Assembly (NCBI RefSeq): GCF_019249295.1
Contig: NZ_JAESDH010000021.1
Span: forward strand, 24,696 to 88,695
DNA length: 64,000 bases
Direction: 5' to 3'
DNA from: Alteromonas antoniana
Lineage (GTDB): Bacteria > Pseudomonadota > Gammaproteobacteria > Enterobacterales > Alteromonadaceae
Shown here: one piece after another, positions 18,969 through 27,879 of the stretch
Layout: every line of letters begins with the position of its first letter
Numbering within the stretch: position 1 is the first letter of the stretch
Translations under genes and position numbers: made by a program
Notes under the pieces: model-generated
The model's database searches: none
What the model was told of the DNA's origin: nothing
Seen by the model: only the letters and a program-made list of their open reading frames with translations

Positions 18969-19093
18969 TGGAAAACCTATCCCTGAATATTCAAGAAGAA
19001 CGCCTGTTGTAAAAGGCTGATATCGCAGCCTGGCACAGGCATCGTCATCTTTGCCAATTGTGGCGGTAGCGGAGCAACCTACGTGCTCACAAA

Positions 19094-19732
19094 TTATCTG
19101 GGAGTAAGATAATACACCTCATTATTTGCCGGTGCTTTCCCTTTCAGACCCCCGTCAATTTCTTCACTCTCCTGTCTGGCAATAACATAGTCACCATCAT
19201 AGAGCGACCGTACGGTGCTTTCAGATACGGCGAACGGCGGGCCAGGGATGACGCTCTGGTCGTAATCGACGCAGATAAGCAACTGTCTGGCCTTGCCGGT
19301 TAGCGCCATAAGCTGTTTTGTATAGCGTATCCGCATCGTATCGGGCAGAGCAATAAGGGCTGCGCGGTCATAGACGCCGCTAATATCGCCAACCTGTTTT
19401 GCAGTAAGTGCAAAAATATCGCCAACGAACACAGTGAGACCGGGAATATGATAACGCTTGTGTTCACCATCCTGCGTTACATCGGGTTGCTCTCCCAACT
19501 CGTCAAATAATTGCGTAATTGCCAGCTCGCTGAGTTCAGCAGCGACGACATCATAGCCTTGTGAAATCAGGTAGTAGATGTCACGCGTTTTTCCGCACAG
19601 CGGCACAAAAACTCTGGGTGAATCAGTGGAAGACAGGAAGTCATGATGTTTCATCAGGTAAGGATTTCCCTGCGCCTCATGAAACGCAATTTCGTTGTTA
19701 TGCCATTTACTGATCCAAAAGTCGTGCTCCAT
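19094..19732 (-). CDS. tpm: Thiopurine S-methyltransferase
   Basis: A 212-residue TPMT-like methyltransferase. The start (DFWISKWHNNEIAFHEAQGNPYL) and the SAM-binding segment RVFVPLCGKTRDIYYLISQGYDVVAAELS are typical, as is GVYDRAALIALP. Bacterial Tpm methylates thiopurines and selenium or tellurium species. Length matches the family. It is a single gene. Confidence 0.95.
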   Translation of the reverse strand: MEHDFWISKWHNNEIAFHEAQGNPYLMKHHDFLSSTDSPRVFVPLCGKTRDIYYLISQGYDVVAAELSELAITQLFDELGEQPDVTQDGEHKRYHIPGLTVFVGDIFALTAKQVGDISGVYDRAALIALPDTMRIRYTKQLMALTGKARQLLICVDYDQSVIPGPPFAVSESTVRSLYDGDYVIARQESEEIDGGLKGKAPANNEVYYLTPR

Positions 19733-19809
19733 AGCGTAGCTGTGCTCCTGATTTAACGAACGATGCCAAACGAAGAGGCAAATAGGCTCTGTCGTCGCGT
19801 TTTGTAGGC

Positions 19810-20001
19810 TTACTTTACTACAGGCGAGCGCTGATTTTCTCGTGCAATTGCGTCTTTTATCGCAATTTCAGTGAATTGCATGGCAGCGTCCTGCGCCTGG
19901 CTACGACATGTCAGCATGCTGATATCAATATGGTTGTTACGCAGTTGCAGATACAACGCAGCAAGCGTCCCTAATACCAATCCGCATAGGAGTTTACCCA
20001 C
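19810..20001 (-). CDS. 3' fragment of the split nucleotidyltransferase (63 codons)
   Basis: An open frame starting at a GTG in or next to the element's left terminal repeat (first codons read GTG GGT AAA CTC). The first dozen residues look like a membrane helix by chance; the rest (AALYLQLRNNHIDISMLTCR...) is the severed C-terminus of the upstream gene. It is probably not an independent gene. Confidence 0.35.
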   Translation of the reverse strand: MGKLLCGLVLGTLAALYLQLRNNHIDISMLTCRSQAQDAAMQFTEIAIKDAIARENQRSPVVK

Positions 20002-20236
20002 TCAGCTAGACTGTCAGGCTTTCTGGCTAGGCTTGGTTGCACAGGTTTGGTGGTTCCAAATCAAGCAAGCATAACAACGCCCGAAAGTCTGACAGCATTG
20101 CCCGAAGGGAGTGGCCAAAACGACTTACATCTGTGTTGCGTCCTCTGGACATAGAATGACTATGCCTCAGAGAACGCGTCGTGATCTAAGTCGTTTTGAC
20201 TCACTCTGAGAGGGTAAACTCCTATGCGGATTGGTA
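19975..20236. mobile_element. MITE-like element, 262 bp, no coding capacity
   Basis: Perfect 25-bp terminal inverted repeats occupy 19975-19999 (beginning TACCAATCCGCATAGGAG) and 20212-20236; with one mismatch they extend to about 31 bp (CTCAG). A TAA target duplication flanks it (19972-19974 and 20237-20239). Inside is another inverted pair, AAACGACTTA / TAAGTCGTTT. It has no transposase, so a related element elsewhere would have mobilised it. Confidence 0.88.
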
Positions 20237-20938
20237 TAAGCCATCACCGAGTGATTTTGCGTCAGAGCAATGCAGTGATGTTGATAGTGTCGCGGCCACA
20301 TCCGGTACCTGAGTTTCCAGCCGACGCAGCCCGTTTGCTTCAAATCCCGAATTCACTTTTGCCAGTGGCCCGATTACGGTTTCGCCCACAAAGCCAATAA
20401 GTGCATGACATTCCAGATGCTCCCCCCTCACCAGCTTAGTCGCGCCGTAATGGAGCCAGACCCAGAATCTGTCCTCAAACCACTGTAATGATGGAAGCGG
20501 GTAGTGAGCGTCATTCTGATAGTACTGCGAAAGCAGGTTCTCCTTTCGCTCCCACAGCACAACAGGCGTGTCTACTCGTTGAGATACGTCTGGCAGCGAT
20601 ACAAATTTCATGTCCACGTGAAGTAACTGAGGAACCGCAAACAGGCAGATTAACAATCTCGGTTCGCCAACATGTTCTCCGGTTAAGTTGGTCAACAGGG
20701 TACCGATTTGCTCAGCAAAATGCGTTCTCTCCTGCATCACAGCGTCAAAGTGATCAGGATGAATGGCCAGTATGAAGTCGAGATCGCTGTAGTCATCAAG
20801 ATTATCTTCTGCGCCTGAGCCGGAAAGAGACACACCCATGAACCGGGGATCGGCGGCAGCGCGGGCAATGACTGCATTAATGACTTTGCGCTGCTGTTGA
20901 TTTGCACTGGATGGCAGATTTTGAGTTGTTACGCTCAT
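20222..20938 (-). CDS. 5' fragment of the split nucleotidyltransferase
   Basis: 238 residues, MSVTTQ... to ...GDGLYQSA, still encoding the whole nucleotidyltransferase core (GSG...DYSDLDF near residues 39-54, later FEDRFWVWLHYGATKL). The last four residues and the stop codon come from the element's terminal repeat. The fragment could still fold and be active without its C-terminal helix, but this cannot be told from sequence. Confidence 0.6.
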   Translation of the reverse strand: MSVTTQNLPSSANQQQRKVINAVIARAAADPRFMGVSLSGSGAEDNLDDYSDLDFILAIHPDHFDAVMQERTHFAEQIGTLLTNLTGEHVGEPRLLICLFAVPQLLHVDMKFVSLPDVSQRVDTPVVLWERKENLLSQYYQNDAHYPLPSLQWFEDRFWVWLHYGATKLVRGEHLECHALIGFVGETVIGPLAKVNSGFEANGLRRLETQVPDVAATLSTSLHCSDAKSLGDGLYQSA

Positions 20939-21189
20939 AATACTTCCTGTTTCAGTTATAAAAGGGGGAGTTTGCGTACTCCGTTGCTTTCGTAACAATG
21001 TCGGAATATACAGATGCTGAAGCTGTATTTCATTGCAAACCGCGACGGGTGCTCAATGCGGTTGTCATCAGATAAACATAAACGACGGGATAGTGTAATA
21101 AAAGCGGGGTTTATAAGTTTTACTTGCCGGTTTGGAATAAACGCATCAGTAAATTACCCGATCGTTTATCAAAGACGATGTCCTTAACG

Positions 21190-21214
21190 AAAAAGCCCTC
21201 CGTCGGAGGGCTTT
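21190..21214 (-). terminator. Rho-independent terminator
   Basis: AAAGCCCTCC pairs with GGAGGGCTTT around a three-base loop; on the minus strand TTTTT follows. It ends transcription of the repeat lipoprotein gene, 28 bases after its stop codon. Confidence 0.9.
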
Positions 21215-21242
21215 ACGTAAAGTAACAGGCGACTGCAAAAGC

Positions 21243-21911
21243 TTACTCGTCGCTGTACTGACGCTTTACTTTGCTAAGCAGGGCATCGTTCTCGATATCC
21301 AGTTTCACTTCGCGGTGAAGTATGATCATGCCTTCCACATTAGATGACGCGTCTATACGAAGTGTGGGAACACTGCTTTCCCAGTTCCAGTCGCCGTGTG
21401 TATCTTCGTACACGATATCACCGCCAACCAGCGTATTCTCTTTCAGTGTGATATCACCATTAACGGTTTCCACATTTCCTCGTACGACAGACTCTTTCAG
21501 TGAGATGTCGCCGTTTACGGTTTCTATGTCGTCGCCTATTTCAGCGAACCTGCCAAGCAGAACGTCACCGTTTACCGTTTCGATATCTTCTGCTACGCGC
21601 AGATTCTCGCCGGCTTCGATATCGCCGTTTACCACTTCTGCTGAACGAATGTTCACATTATCGCCCAGCTCGATACCACCGTTTACCGTCTCCAGATCTT
21701 CAGCTGTGACATTGTTGCCGATATCAATACCGCCATTCACTGTAGACACATCGCTAATCACGCGCCCGTCACGAATATCAAATCCACCCAGAACGCTGCT
21801 GAGGTTGGCGCCGTCATGATCAGCGTTGTCGCCGCCAACATGAATAACGCAGCCAGAAAGTGTCATGCCCGATGCGATAATAGCGCTAAGTAGAAGTGTT
21901 TTTTTAAACAT
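21243..21911 (-). CDS. Lipoprotein with repeated TVNGDI motifs (beta-helix-like)
   Basis: A 222-residue lipoprotein (lipobox LSGC near residue 21). The mature protein holds about seven short repeats built on (V/D)xTVNG(G/D)I, at intervals of roughly 18 residues, such as VSTVNGGIDIG, LETVNGGIELG, IETVNGDVLLG and VETVNGDITLK. Regular spacing of this kind suggests a small parallel beta-helix, as in DUF4097-like or bactofilin-like proteins. Function unknown; probably held in the inner or outer membrane. It is a single gene with its own terminator. Confidence 0.8.
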   Translation of the reverse strand: MFKKTLLLSAIIASGMTLSGCVIHVGGDNADHDGANLSSVLGGFDIRDGRVISDVSTVNGGIDIGNNVTAEDLETVNGGIELGDNVNIRSAEVVNGDIEAGENLRVAEDIETVNGDVLLGRFAEIGDDIETVNGDISLKESVVRGNVETVNGDITLKENTLVGGDIVYEDTHGDWNWESSVPTLRIDASSNVEGMIILHREVKLDIENDALLSKVKRQYSDE

Positions 21912-22035
21912 GAGTGTGAACCTGTTTTTATTTATCGTTACCAGCCTTATAGCAGACGTTGTGCCAATAAATAAAGTACTTTTAAATCAAAGGTTTAATG
22001 GTTTTTCAGAAAAGAGTGGAAGCGTGGGAGTTAGC

Positions 22036-22062
22036 CCATTACACAACATTTTCGTGTAATGG
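22036..22062. terminator. Inverted repeat downstream of bamE
   Basis: CCATTACAC and GTGTAATGG are perfect 9-bp arms around a 9-base loop, about 27 bases beyond the bamE stop. There is no T-tract on either side, so it may be a weak terminator or an mRNA-end hairpin. Confidence 0.4.
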
Positions 22063-22088
22063 ACTATTATCGTCTGATATCTGTACGC

Positions 22089-22445
22089 TTACTGATCCAG
22101 CGGCGTATTGAAATCTTCCGAGAGTTCGAAATCACCTTCGACGTTGGCCACTTTATTGTCTTCAAACGTGATGATCATTTGCTTTTGAAAGTCTTCACCG
22201 CGCTTAGCCATGCCGCGTTTCATGTCGTACACGTAGTACCAGGTGTCATTATCGAATGAATCTTGTACCACCGGGCGGCCCAAAACATAAATAACTTGTT
22301 CTTTGGTCATGCCAATACGCAACTTTTCTACATCGCGCTCATCAAGAAAGTTACCCTGAGGGACATCGATGCGATAAATCCAGTTTGAACAGCCAACAGC
22401 GGTGAATGTGAACCCGAAAAGGAGAACTAATTGATACAACTTCAT
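22089..22445 (-). CDS. bamE: Outer membrane protein assembly factor BamE
   Basis: A 118-residue lipoprotein of the BAM complex, which inserts outer-membrane barrels. The lipobox is FTAVGC, followed by the family sequence YRIDVPQGNFLDERDVEKLRIGMTKEQVIYVLGRPVVQDSFDNDTWYY. The start at 22445 (MKLYQLVLL) gives a normal lipoprotein signal; an upstream ATG at 22466 would only add seven residues. It neighbours recN, as in E. coli and relatives. Confidence 0.93.
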   Translation of the reverse strand: MKLYQLVLLFGFTFTAVGCSNWIYRIDVPQGNFLDERDVEKLRIGMTKEQVIYVLGRPVVQDSFDNDTWYYVYDMKRGMAKRGEDFQKQMIITFEDNKVANVEGDFELSEDFNTPLDQ

Positions 22446-22589
22446 GCGTGAGTTAATTCCAGTCATTGCTTTTTTATTGGTTGCGTTACCCGTTTTGTTC
22501 GGGCTTTCGTTGTTCTGGAAAGCCCAATAACGCAGTTTTTGCAGCGCGAAGGCATGCTACCTCGACAAGTATGACCAATCAACCGCTTA

Positions 22590-24272
22590 TTAGTTCGATT
22601 CTGCGCTTTTCAGCAATTCCCTGGCATTAGCTAACGCCGTTTCCGTTACTTTATCACCTGCCAGCAAGCGAGCCAGTTCATCTACGCGATCCTGCTGGGT
22701 CAGTGCCAGCATGCGCGTTTCCGTGCTCTCTCCATCAGTCAGTTTGGTAACAAACAGCTGATTATGTGCCTGCGCTGCGACTTGCGGAAGGTGTGTTACA
22801 CACATTACCTGACCGCGTTTACCCAGTTGTCGCAATAAATTCCCCACAATGGAAGCTGTCGGGCCACTGATACCCGTATCAACTTCGTCGAATATCATGG
22901 TAGGAACAGCATGTTGATCACTGGCGATGACCTGAATTGCCAGCCCAATCCGGGATAATTCACCACCCGATACCACTTTATCCAGTCGATCTTTGGGTTG
23001 ACCGGGGTTGGTCGATACGGTCATTTCGATGGCATCCAGGCCTATTCCGGCAGGTTTGCGCGATTCATCGTATTCTATTTCAATCGCCATCTCTGCATGA
23101 GGCATATTCATCTTACGAATCTGCCCCTCTATTGCACTCGCCAACGCTAAGGCAGCCTGTTTACGTGACTCAGATAAGGCTTTTGCTGCCTGCAGATAAC
23201 TGACCCGGGCATTCTCCACGCCGGCAATCAGATCATCAAGACGGCTTTCCTGCTCGCCAAGTTCGGCAAACTCTGCAGCCAGAGCCTGATGATGAGCGTA
23301 CAATTCTTCAGGCGAAATCATGTGCTTACGAGACAGTTCCATGGCTTTACTGAACCGCGCTTCTACCTGCTGTAAGCGTAAGGGATCGATTTCTAAATCG
23401 TCGCAATAGCTGCGAAGTTCGCCAGAGGCTTCTTCTACCTGAATTGCCGCGTCATTCAGCATCGCTATAATCGGTGTCAGTGTCGCGTCATGCGCCTCTA
23501 ACTCGCCCAGGCGCTCAATGCTATTCTGTATTACCGATAGCGCGTTTCCTTCATCACTTTCAAATAAATGGTAAAAACTGGTTTGCGCCTGTTCCAGCAA
23601 GTTCTGACCATTACTCAGACGTTTATGTTCTGTTTCGAGCTCAGCAAACTCACCTTCTTCCAGCGCAAACTCGTTCAGTTCTTCAACCTGATAGCGTAAA
23701 AGCTGAATGCGGTCTTCACGCGCCTGAGCCTGTTGCTGCAACGTAGTAAGCTCAGATTGCAAAGCGCGCCAGTTGCGATATGTGCTCGCTACATCATTCA
23801 GTAAGGGTTTATGACCGGCAAAGCTGTCGAGTAGTTGTCGCTGGTAGTCTTCTTTGAGAAGTTGCAGGTGGGTGTTTTGCCCATGGATGGCTACCAGATA
23901 CTGCCCGAAACTTTTCAACTGTTGCAATGACACCGGCGTACCATTAATAAAGGCTTTAGAGCGCCCTTCTTTAGAGATAACACGACGGATGAAACAGCTG
24001 TTGTCATCCTCGTCATCCAACTCGTTTTCTTCCAGCCAGTGTTTGGCCGCGGCATTATTATCCAGTGAAAAGTGGGCGACGATTTCTGCTTTTGCGGCGT
24101 CTTTGCGTACAGCCCCCGCATCCGCGCGCTCACCCATACACAGGCTGAGGGCGTCGATGGCAATGGACTTACCGGCCCCGGTTTCACCCGTAATCGCCGT
24201 AAGCCCATCTTCTAAATTTACCGCAAGCTGTTTTACTACAGCAAAGTTTTTAATAGAAAGATGCGCTAACAT
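22590..24272 (-). CDS. recN: DNA repair protein RecN
   Basis: A 560-residue SMC-like ATPase. Walker A GETGAGKS lies at residues 29-36, the central region is coiled coil, and the C-terminus carries the ABC signature VVSGGELSRIGLA and Walker B TMIFDEVDTGISG. RecN acts in double-strand break repair. The length matches E. coli RecN (about 553). A LexA-like box in front of the gene indicates SOS control. Confidence 0.97.
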   Translation of the reverse strand: MLAHLSIKNFAVVKQLAVNLEDGLTAITGETGAGKSIAIDALSLCMGERADAGAVRKDAAKAEIVAHFSLDNNAAAKHWLEENELDDEDDNSCFIRRVISKEGRSKAFINGTPVSLQQLKSFGQYLVAIHGQNTHLQLLKEDYQRQLLDSFAGHKPLLNDVASTYRNWRALQSELTTLQQQAQAREDRIQLLRYQVEELNEFALEEGEFAELETEHKRLSNGQNLLEQAQTSFYHLFESDEGNALSVIQNSIERLGELEAHDATLTPIIAMLNDAAIQVEEASGELRSYCDDLEIDPLRLQQVEARFSKAMELSRKHMISPEELYAHHQALAAEFAELGEQESRLDDLIAGVENARVSYLQAAKALSESRKQAALALASAIEGQIRKMNMPHAEMAIEIEYDESRKPAGIGLDAIEMTVSTNPGQPKDRLDKVVSGGELSRIGLAIQVIASDQHAVPTMIFDEVDTGISGPTASIVGNLLRQLGKRGQVMCVTHLPQVAAQAHNQLFVTKLTDGESTETRMLALTQQDRVDELARLLAGDKVTETALANARELLKSAESN

Positions 24273-24278
24273 AAACTC

Positions 24279-24314
24279 ACTCGATGTTTATACAGTACGT
24301 GTAAATATATACAG
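24279..24314 (-). promoter_or_regulatory. LexA (SOS) boxes upstream of recN
   Basis: On the minus strand CTGTATATATTTACAC (24299-24314) matches CTGT-N8-ACAG at 7 of the 8 fixed positions. A second, weaker copy, CTGTATAAACATCGAG (24279-24294), matches 6 of 8. The boxes end 27 and 7 bases before the recN start. Tandem LexA boxes are known for recN in enterobacteria. Confidence 0.7.
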
Positions 24315-24728
24315 TATTCAGCTGATGTAAAGAGCGCTGGAGAGTATTTTAATACGAAGATGGCTGGCAAAAAATGTAACACACTGAAACGTAAGATAAT
24401 ATCTTTTTGGCGGAAGCCATAGATATTTGTGAGACGTGTTTTTGTTCAGCTCAATGCCACCGGAAAAGCCTAATCGCAGGAAAAGCGAATGTACATGCTT
24501 TTTTCAAGGTGAAGGTCGTCTGGTCCCATATCAAAAAGTACCCATAGAGCGAGGGTTTTATCTTACTTCAAATCGTTTTGTGTCATAGTAGCGTTCATAC
24601 AGAGCATCTGATAAACGGCAATGGAACGATACTTGCTGACACTTACTGAATAACCCCAGGTGTGATCTCACGGGGAAGGCATGCACAAACGCTGTGCCAG
24701 CTGGAAAGTATAAGGAAAAGAAGAAGAA
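24315..24728. other. Intergenic region between recN and the AI-2E transporter
   Basis: About 410 bases without a gene. It ends in the purine-rich AAGGAAAAGAAGAAGAA that serves as ribosome binding site for the transporter. I see no terminator or convincing promoter. Confidence 0.4.
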
Positions 24729-25916
24729 ATGCAGACAAATAACGATAATCAGGGAGCGTCTTCTGAATCGATAGGAAAGGTCAGGGAAGCCCGACAGACG
24801 CGCCTGCTGAAAATTCTGCTGTTCATGTCTGTTATCTACACACTGTATCTGGCAAAAACCCTGTTTGTACCGCTGGCCTTTTCCGCGTTTATTGCGCTGT
24901 TATTGAGCCCGTTGGTAGCCATTGCGCGTAAATTTTATATTCCGCGCGGCGTGTCAGCGGTGGTGCTTATTGGGGTGCTGGTAACACCATTTACCTTACT
25001 GGGGATCCAGCTGGTTCAGCCCGCCGAGCGCTGGATGGAGCGTTTGCCCACGTTGTCTGCAGAAGTCACAGAGCATATCGACGAGATCAGCGAGAAGTTT
25101 GAAAACAAGCAGACTCAAGCCAAAGAAATTGTGAACAAAAAAACAGAAGAAGAGAAAGGCTTTTCGCTGTTTGGCTGGTTCGACGATGAGGAGGAGCAAG
25201 AGCCTGCACCTGAGCCGCCTGCGAAGTCTGACAACGAACAAAGTATGGTCTCCGGAAAAATAAAGCAGGGGAGTCTGGAGGTGTTACTTGAAACACTGGC
25301 AGCAGCACCGTTTCTCATTGCGCAGTTGTTGGGCAGTATCATTCTTATTCTTTTTCTGCTGGTATTCGGGCCCTCCCTGTTTCAGATATTTGTACAGGAT
25401 TTCCCGGTAGTAAACGACAAGAAGCGAGCTATTTTGCTGGTGAGCCAGATTCAACGCCGCTTGTCTAACTACATTCTGACTATCAGTATGGTCAACGGGT
25501 TATTAGGCGCGGTCACCGCGACGGTTTTCTTTGTTCTGGGTATTGATGATGCCTTGCTGTGGGGAGCGCTGGTTGGCTTACTGAATTTCGTACCTTACCT
25601 TGGAGGAATGGTTAGTACTACCATTCTGGTGGTAGCAGGCGCTGTCCAGTTTGGTCTGGTATCGATGGCCTTTTTCCCGGCAGCGGTCTTTCTGGCCATC
25701 AACATTATCGAATCTCAGTTTGTAACGCCTGCGGTGCTGGGAAAACAGTTTCGCTTAAACCCCCTGATTATCATCGTCTGGCTGGGGATCATGGGTTGGT
25801 TGTGGGGCGTAGCGGGCGCGCTGCTTGCCGTGCCAATTCTGGTGTGTGCCAAAATTATTCTGGAACACCTTGGCATTAAGACGCACTGGGTGAAGTTTCT
25901 GGAATCGTCAGGCTAA
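24729..25916 (+). CDS. AI-2E family transporter (PerM-like permease)
   Basis: A 395-residue membrane protein of the AI-2E exporter/PerM family. Two or three N-terminal membrane segments (residues about 28-95), a long soluble stretch, then at least five more, including the family signature LLGAVTATVFFVLGIDDALLWGALVGLLNFVPYLGG. Unusual is the acidic, Pro/Glu-rich insertion at about residues 120-175 (FDDEEEQEPAPEPPAK). Substrates differ across the family (autoinducer, sodium/proton antiport), so none is assigned. Confidence 0.9.
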   Translation: MQTNNDNQGASSESIGKVREARQTRLLKILLFMSVIYTLYLAKTLFVPLAFSAFIALLLSPLVAIARKFYIPRGVSAVVLIGVLVTPFTLLGIQLVQPAERWMERLPTLSAEVTEHIDEISEKFENKQTQAKEIVNKKTEEEKGFSLFGWFDDEEEQEPAPEPPAKSDNEQSMVSGKIKQGSLEVLLETLAAAPFLIAQLLGSIILILFLLVFGPSLFQIFVQDFPVVNDKKRAILLVSQIQRRLSNYILTISMVNGLLGAVTATVFFVLGIDDALLWGALVGLLNFVPYLGGMVSTTILVVAGAVQFGLVSMAFFPAAVFLAINIIESQFVTPAVLGKQFRLNPLIIIVWLGIMGWLWGVAGALLAVPILVCAKIILEHLGIKTHWVKFLESSG

Positions 25917-26167
25917 ACCGGTGGCATCGTCAGGAAAATAAGTCTGCCATCGGCGAAAATGATCGCTCAGATTAGATAGCTCACCGACTATCCCCGACAA
26001 AGCCTGGTGGGTGATTTACTGAGATGTCGGGCAAAAACGTTGCTGGGAGTGGCCACTTGCTACTGGGCATTGCCTGTTGCGTTAGGTTTGCCAGGCCGCT
26101 CAGCATCTTTCCAAAGTAAGAAACGAAGCTCCCTCTCGCATCGGGATTAATAGCCGAAGGCAGCGAA

Positions 26168-27043
26168 CTAATACAGCTTGCTACCCCAGCCCAGCTTGTT
26201 TCTGAGTACCGTAAAATAGTTATAGCCTTTAGGGTGAACCAGGCTTAGCTTGTCGGCACTTTTGTTCACTCTGATCTCGTCACCTGGCAGTACTGGCAAC
26301 ACAATGTGACTGTCGCAGCTTACCTGTAAGGAATCGCTGTTCACCTTAGACACTTTCATCGAGACCGAGCTGTCGGCATCCACCACAATAGGGCGGCTAC
26401 TCAGAGTATGTGGGAACATAGGCACCAAGGTCAGTGCGTCCAGTTTAGGCATGATGATAGGGCCGCCACCGGAGAGTGAGTAAGCCGTGGATCCGGTAGG
26501 TGTGGCGACAATTAATCCATCTGAGCGCTGACTGAAGACAAAGTGGCCGTCGATGTAAATTTCAAATTCCATCATGTGCGCGACTTTGCCGTGGTGAAGC
26601 ACCACTTCGTTAACGGCAGAGTTATTGCTTTTTAGTTTTTCATGACGAAACACGCCCACTTCCAGCAAAAAGCGCTCTTCAACAATACACTGACCGTCGA
26701 AAATTAAATCCAGTTGCTCGACAATATCGTCAGGATTGATGTCGGTAAGAAACCCCAGGTTACCCCGGTTAACACCCACCACATGAATATCAAAGCGGGC
26801 CAGAACGCGAGCCGCGCCCAGCATACTGCCGTCGCCACCAACCACTACGGCTAAATCGGCTTTTTTTCCAATACTAACGAGGTCACAGGCGGTGTGAGGG
26901 AAACCTTCGATATCAGTAGAAATTGACTCTTCCACCAATAATTCGCAGCCGCGTTTCAGCAGGTAGTCTGCAAGCAGGTTCAGGCTGTCGTGGGTGCCAG
27001 TGTGTTGTGGCTTACCTATCAAACCAACGGTTGCGTAGGGCAT
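26168..27043 (-). CDS. nadK: NAD kinase
   Basis: A 291-residue NAD kinase that phosphorylates NAD to NADP. The [11 protein letters not shown] motif with its catalytic Asp lies at residues 69-79, the NE/D motif in NEVVLHHG, and the glycine-rich [13 protein letters not shown] further on. Length equals E. coli NadK (292). In many relatives nadK sits next to recN and bamE; here an AI-2E transporter lies between. Confidence 0.97.
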   Translation of the reverse strand: MPYATVGLIGKPQHTGTHDSLNLLADYLLKRGCELLVEESISTDIEGFPHTACDLVSIGKKADLAVVVGGDGSMLGAARVLARFDIHVVGVNRGNLGFLTDINPDDIVEQLDLIFDGQCIVEERFLLEVGVFRHEKLKSNNSAVNEVVLHHGKVAHMMEFEIYIDGHFVFSQRSDGLIVATPTGSTAYSLSGGGPIIMPKLDALTLVPMFPHTLSSRPIVVDADSSVSMKVSKVNSDSLQVSCDSHIVLPVLPGDEIRVNKSADKLSLVHPKGYNYFTVLRNKLGWGSKLY

Positions 27044-27111
27044 AAAATGCGAATGTCCTTTCCACAGTAATGGTCAGGACATTAGCACAGTTTTTCTTAA
27101 TATTAAAAGCG

Positions 27112-27879
27112 TTAGCGGGCTGTCCAGCCACCATCCAGGATCATTGTCTGACCGGTGATGTTGCGTGCATTTGGACTAATCAGAAATTTCGCGGTATCGG
27201 CAAGCTCTTCCACACTGATGAAACTCTTCTTCGGCATGGGCTCAAGCATGATTTTGTTGACCACATCCTCTTCTGACATGTTGTTTTCCTTTGCCTGAGC
27301 AGCAATTTGCTTTTCTACCAAAGGTGTTTTGACATACGCAGGGCACAAGGTGTTTATGGTGACGTTACAGTCGCCGGTTTCCAGCGCGATGGTTTTGGCA
27401 AAGCCAAGCAACCCATGTTTTGCAGCCACATACGCTGACTTGTAAGGCGAGGCAATTACCGAGTGAATCGACCCCACGTTCACAATTCGACCAAAGTCAC
27501 GTTCACGCATGCCGGGCAAAAACGCCTGGGTAAGCAGGGCAGGGCCAACCAGCATGATGTTGATTAATTGCTGCCACTTCTCAGGCGGAAAGTCCTCAAT
27601 TTTGGAGACATGCTGGATCCCTGCGTTATTTACCAGTACATCCACCGGTGTGTCTTTTAACTCGCTGGCGAGCTCACCCACCCGCGCGGCATCGCATACA
27701 TTGACTTCAATGGCCTGAGCACTGCCGCCCTGATCGTTGATCTGGTCTGCGGCAGATTGCGCGGCATCCAGGTTGATGTCCGCAACAATAATGTGATGAC
27801 CTTCTGCGGCCAGCGATTCAGCAATGCCAAGTCCAATGCCGCTGGCACCGCCAGTGATAAAAATGTTTAACGGTTTCAT
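27112..27879 (-). CDS. bdhA: 3-hydroxybutyrate dehydrogenase
   Basis: A 255-residue short-chain dehydrogenase of the D-beta-hydroxybutyrate dehydrogenase type. The NAD site TGGASGIGLGIA is at residues 9-20, NNAG near 84, and the catalytic Ser137, Tyr150 and Lys154 lie in VGSIHSVIASPYKSAYVAAKHG. It oxidises 3-hydroxybutyrate to acetoacetate, the step after PHB cleavage. It directly follows the depolymerase gene and shares with it the leader AAAGGAACCGAAT in front of the ATG. Confidence 0.93.
   Translation of the reverse strand: MKPLNIFITGGASGIGLGIAESLAAEGHHIIVADINLDAAQSAADQINDQGGSAQAIEVNVCDAARVGELASELKDTPVDVLVNNAGIQHVSKIEDFPPEKWQQLINIMLVGPALLTQAFLPGMRERDFGRIVNVGSIHSVIASPYKSAYVAAKHGLLGFAKTIALETGDCNVTINTLCPAYVKTPLVEKQIAAQAKENNMSEEDVVNKIMLEPMPKKSFISVEELADTAKFLISPNARNITGQTMILDGGWTAR

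Larger units (their letters stand above)
19810..20938 (-). pseudogene. Nucleotidyltransferase gene split by a MITE-like insertion
   Basis: The gene starts at 20938 (AGGAAG upstream) and encodes a small nucleotidyltransferase with the signature SGSGAEDNLDDYSDLDF. The frame runs into the element at 20236 and stops inside its terminal repeat, giving the tail LYQSA. Removing the 262-bp element and one TAA duplication joins ...KSLGDGLGTLAALYLQLR... in frame, after which the sequence continues to the stop at 19810. This restored C-terminus (LY.QLR, then a helix and a charged tail) looks like those of related aminoglycoside-type nucleotidyltransferases. The substrate is unknown. Confidence 0.8.

Noticed and set aside
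25980..26030. CCCGACA / TGTCGGG inverted repeat after the AI-2E transporter gene.
   Set aside because: A 29-base loop and no T-tract make a terminator or operator unlikely.
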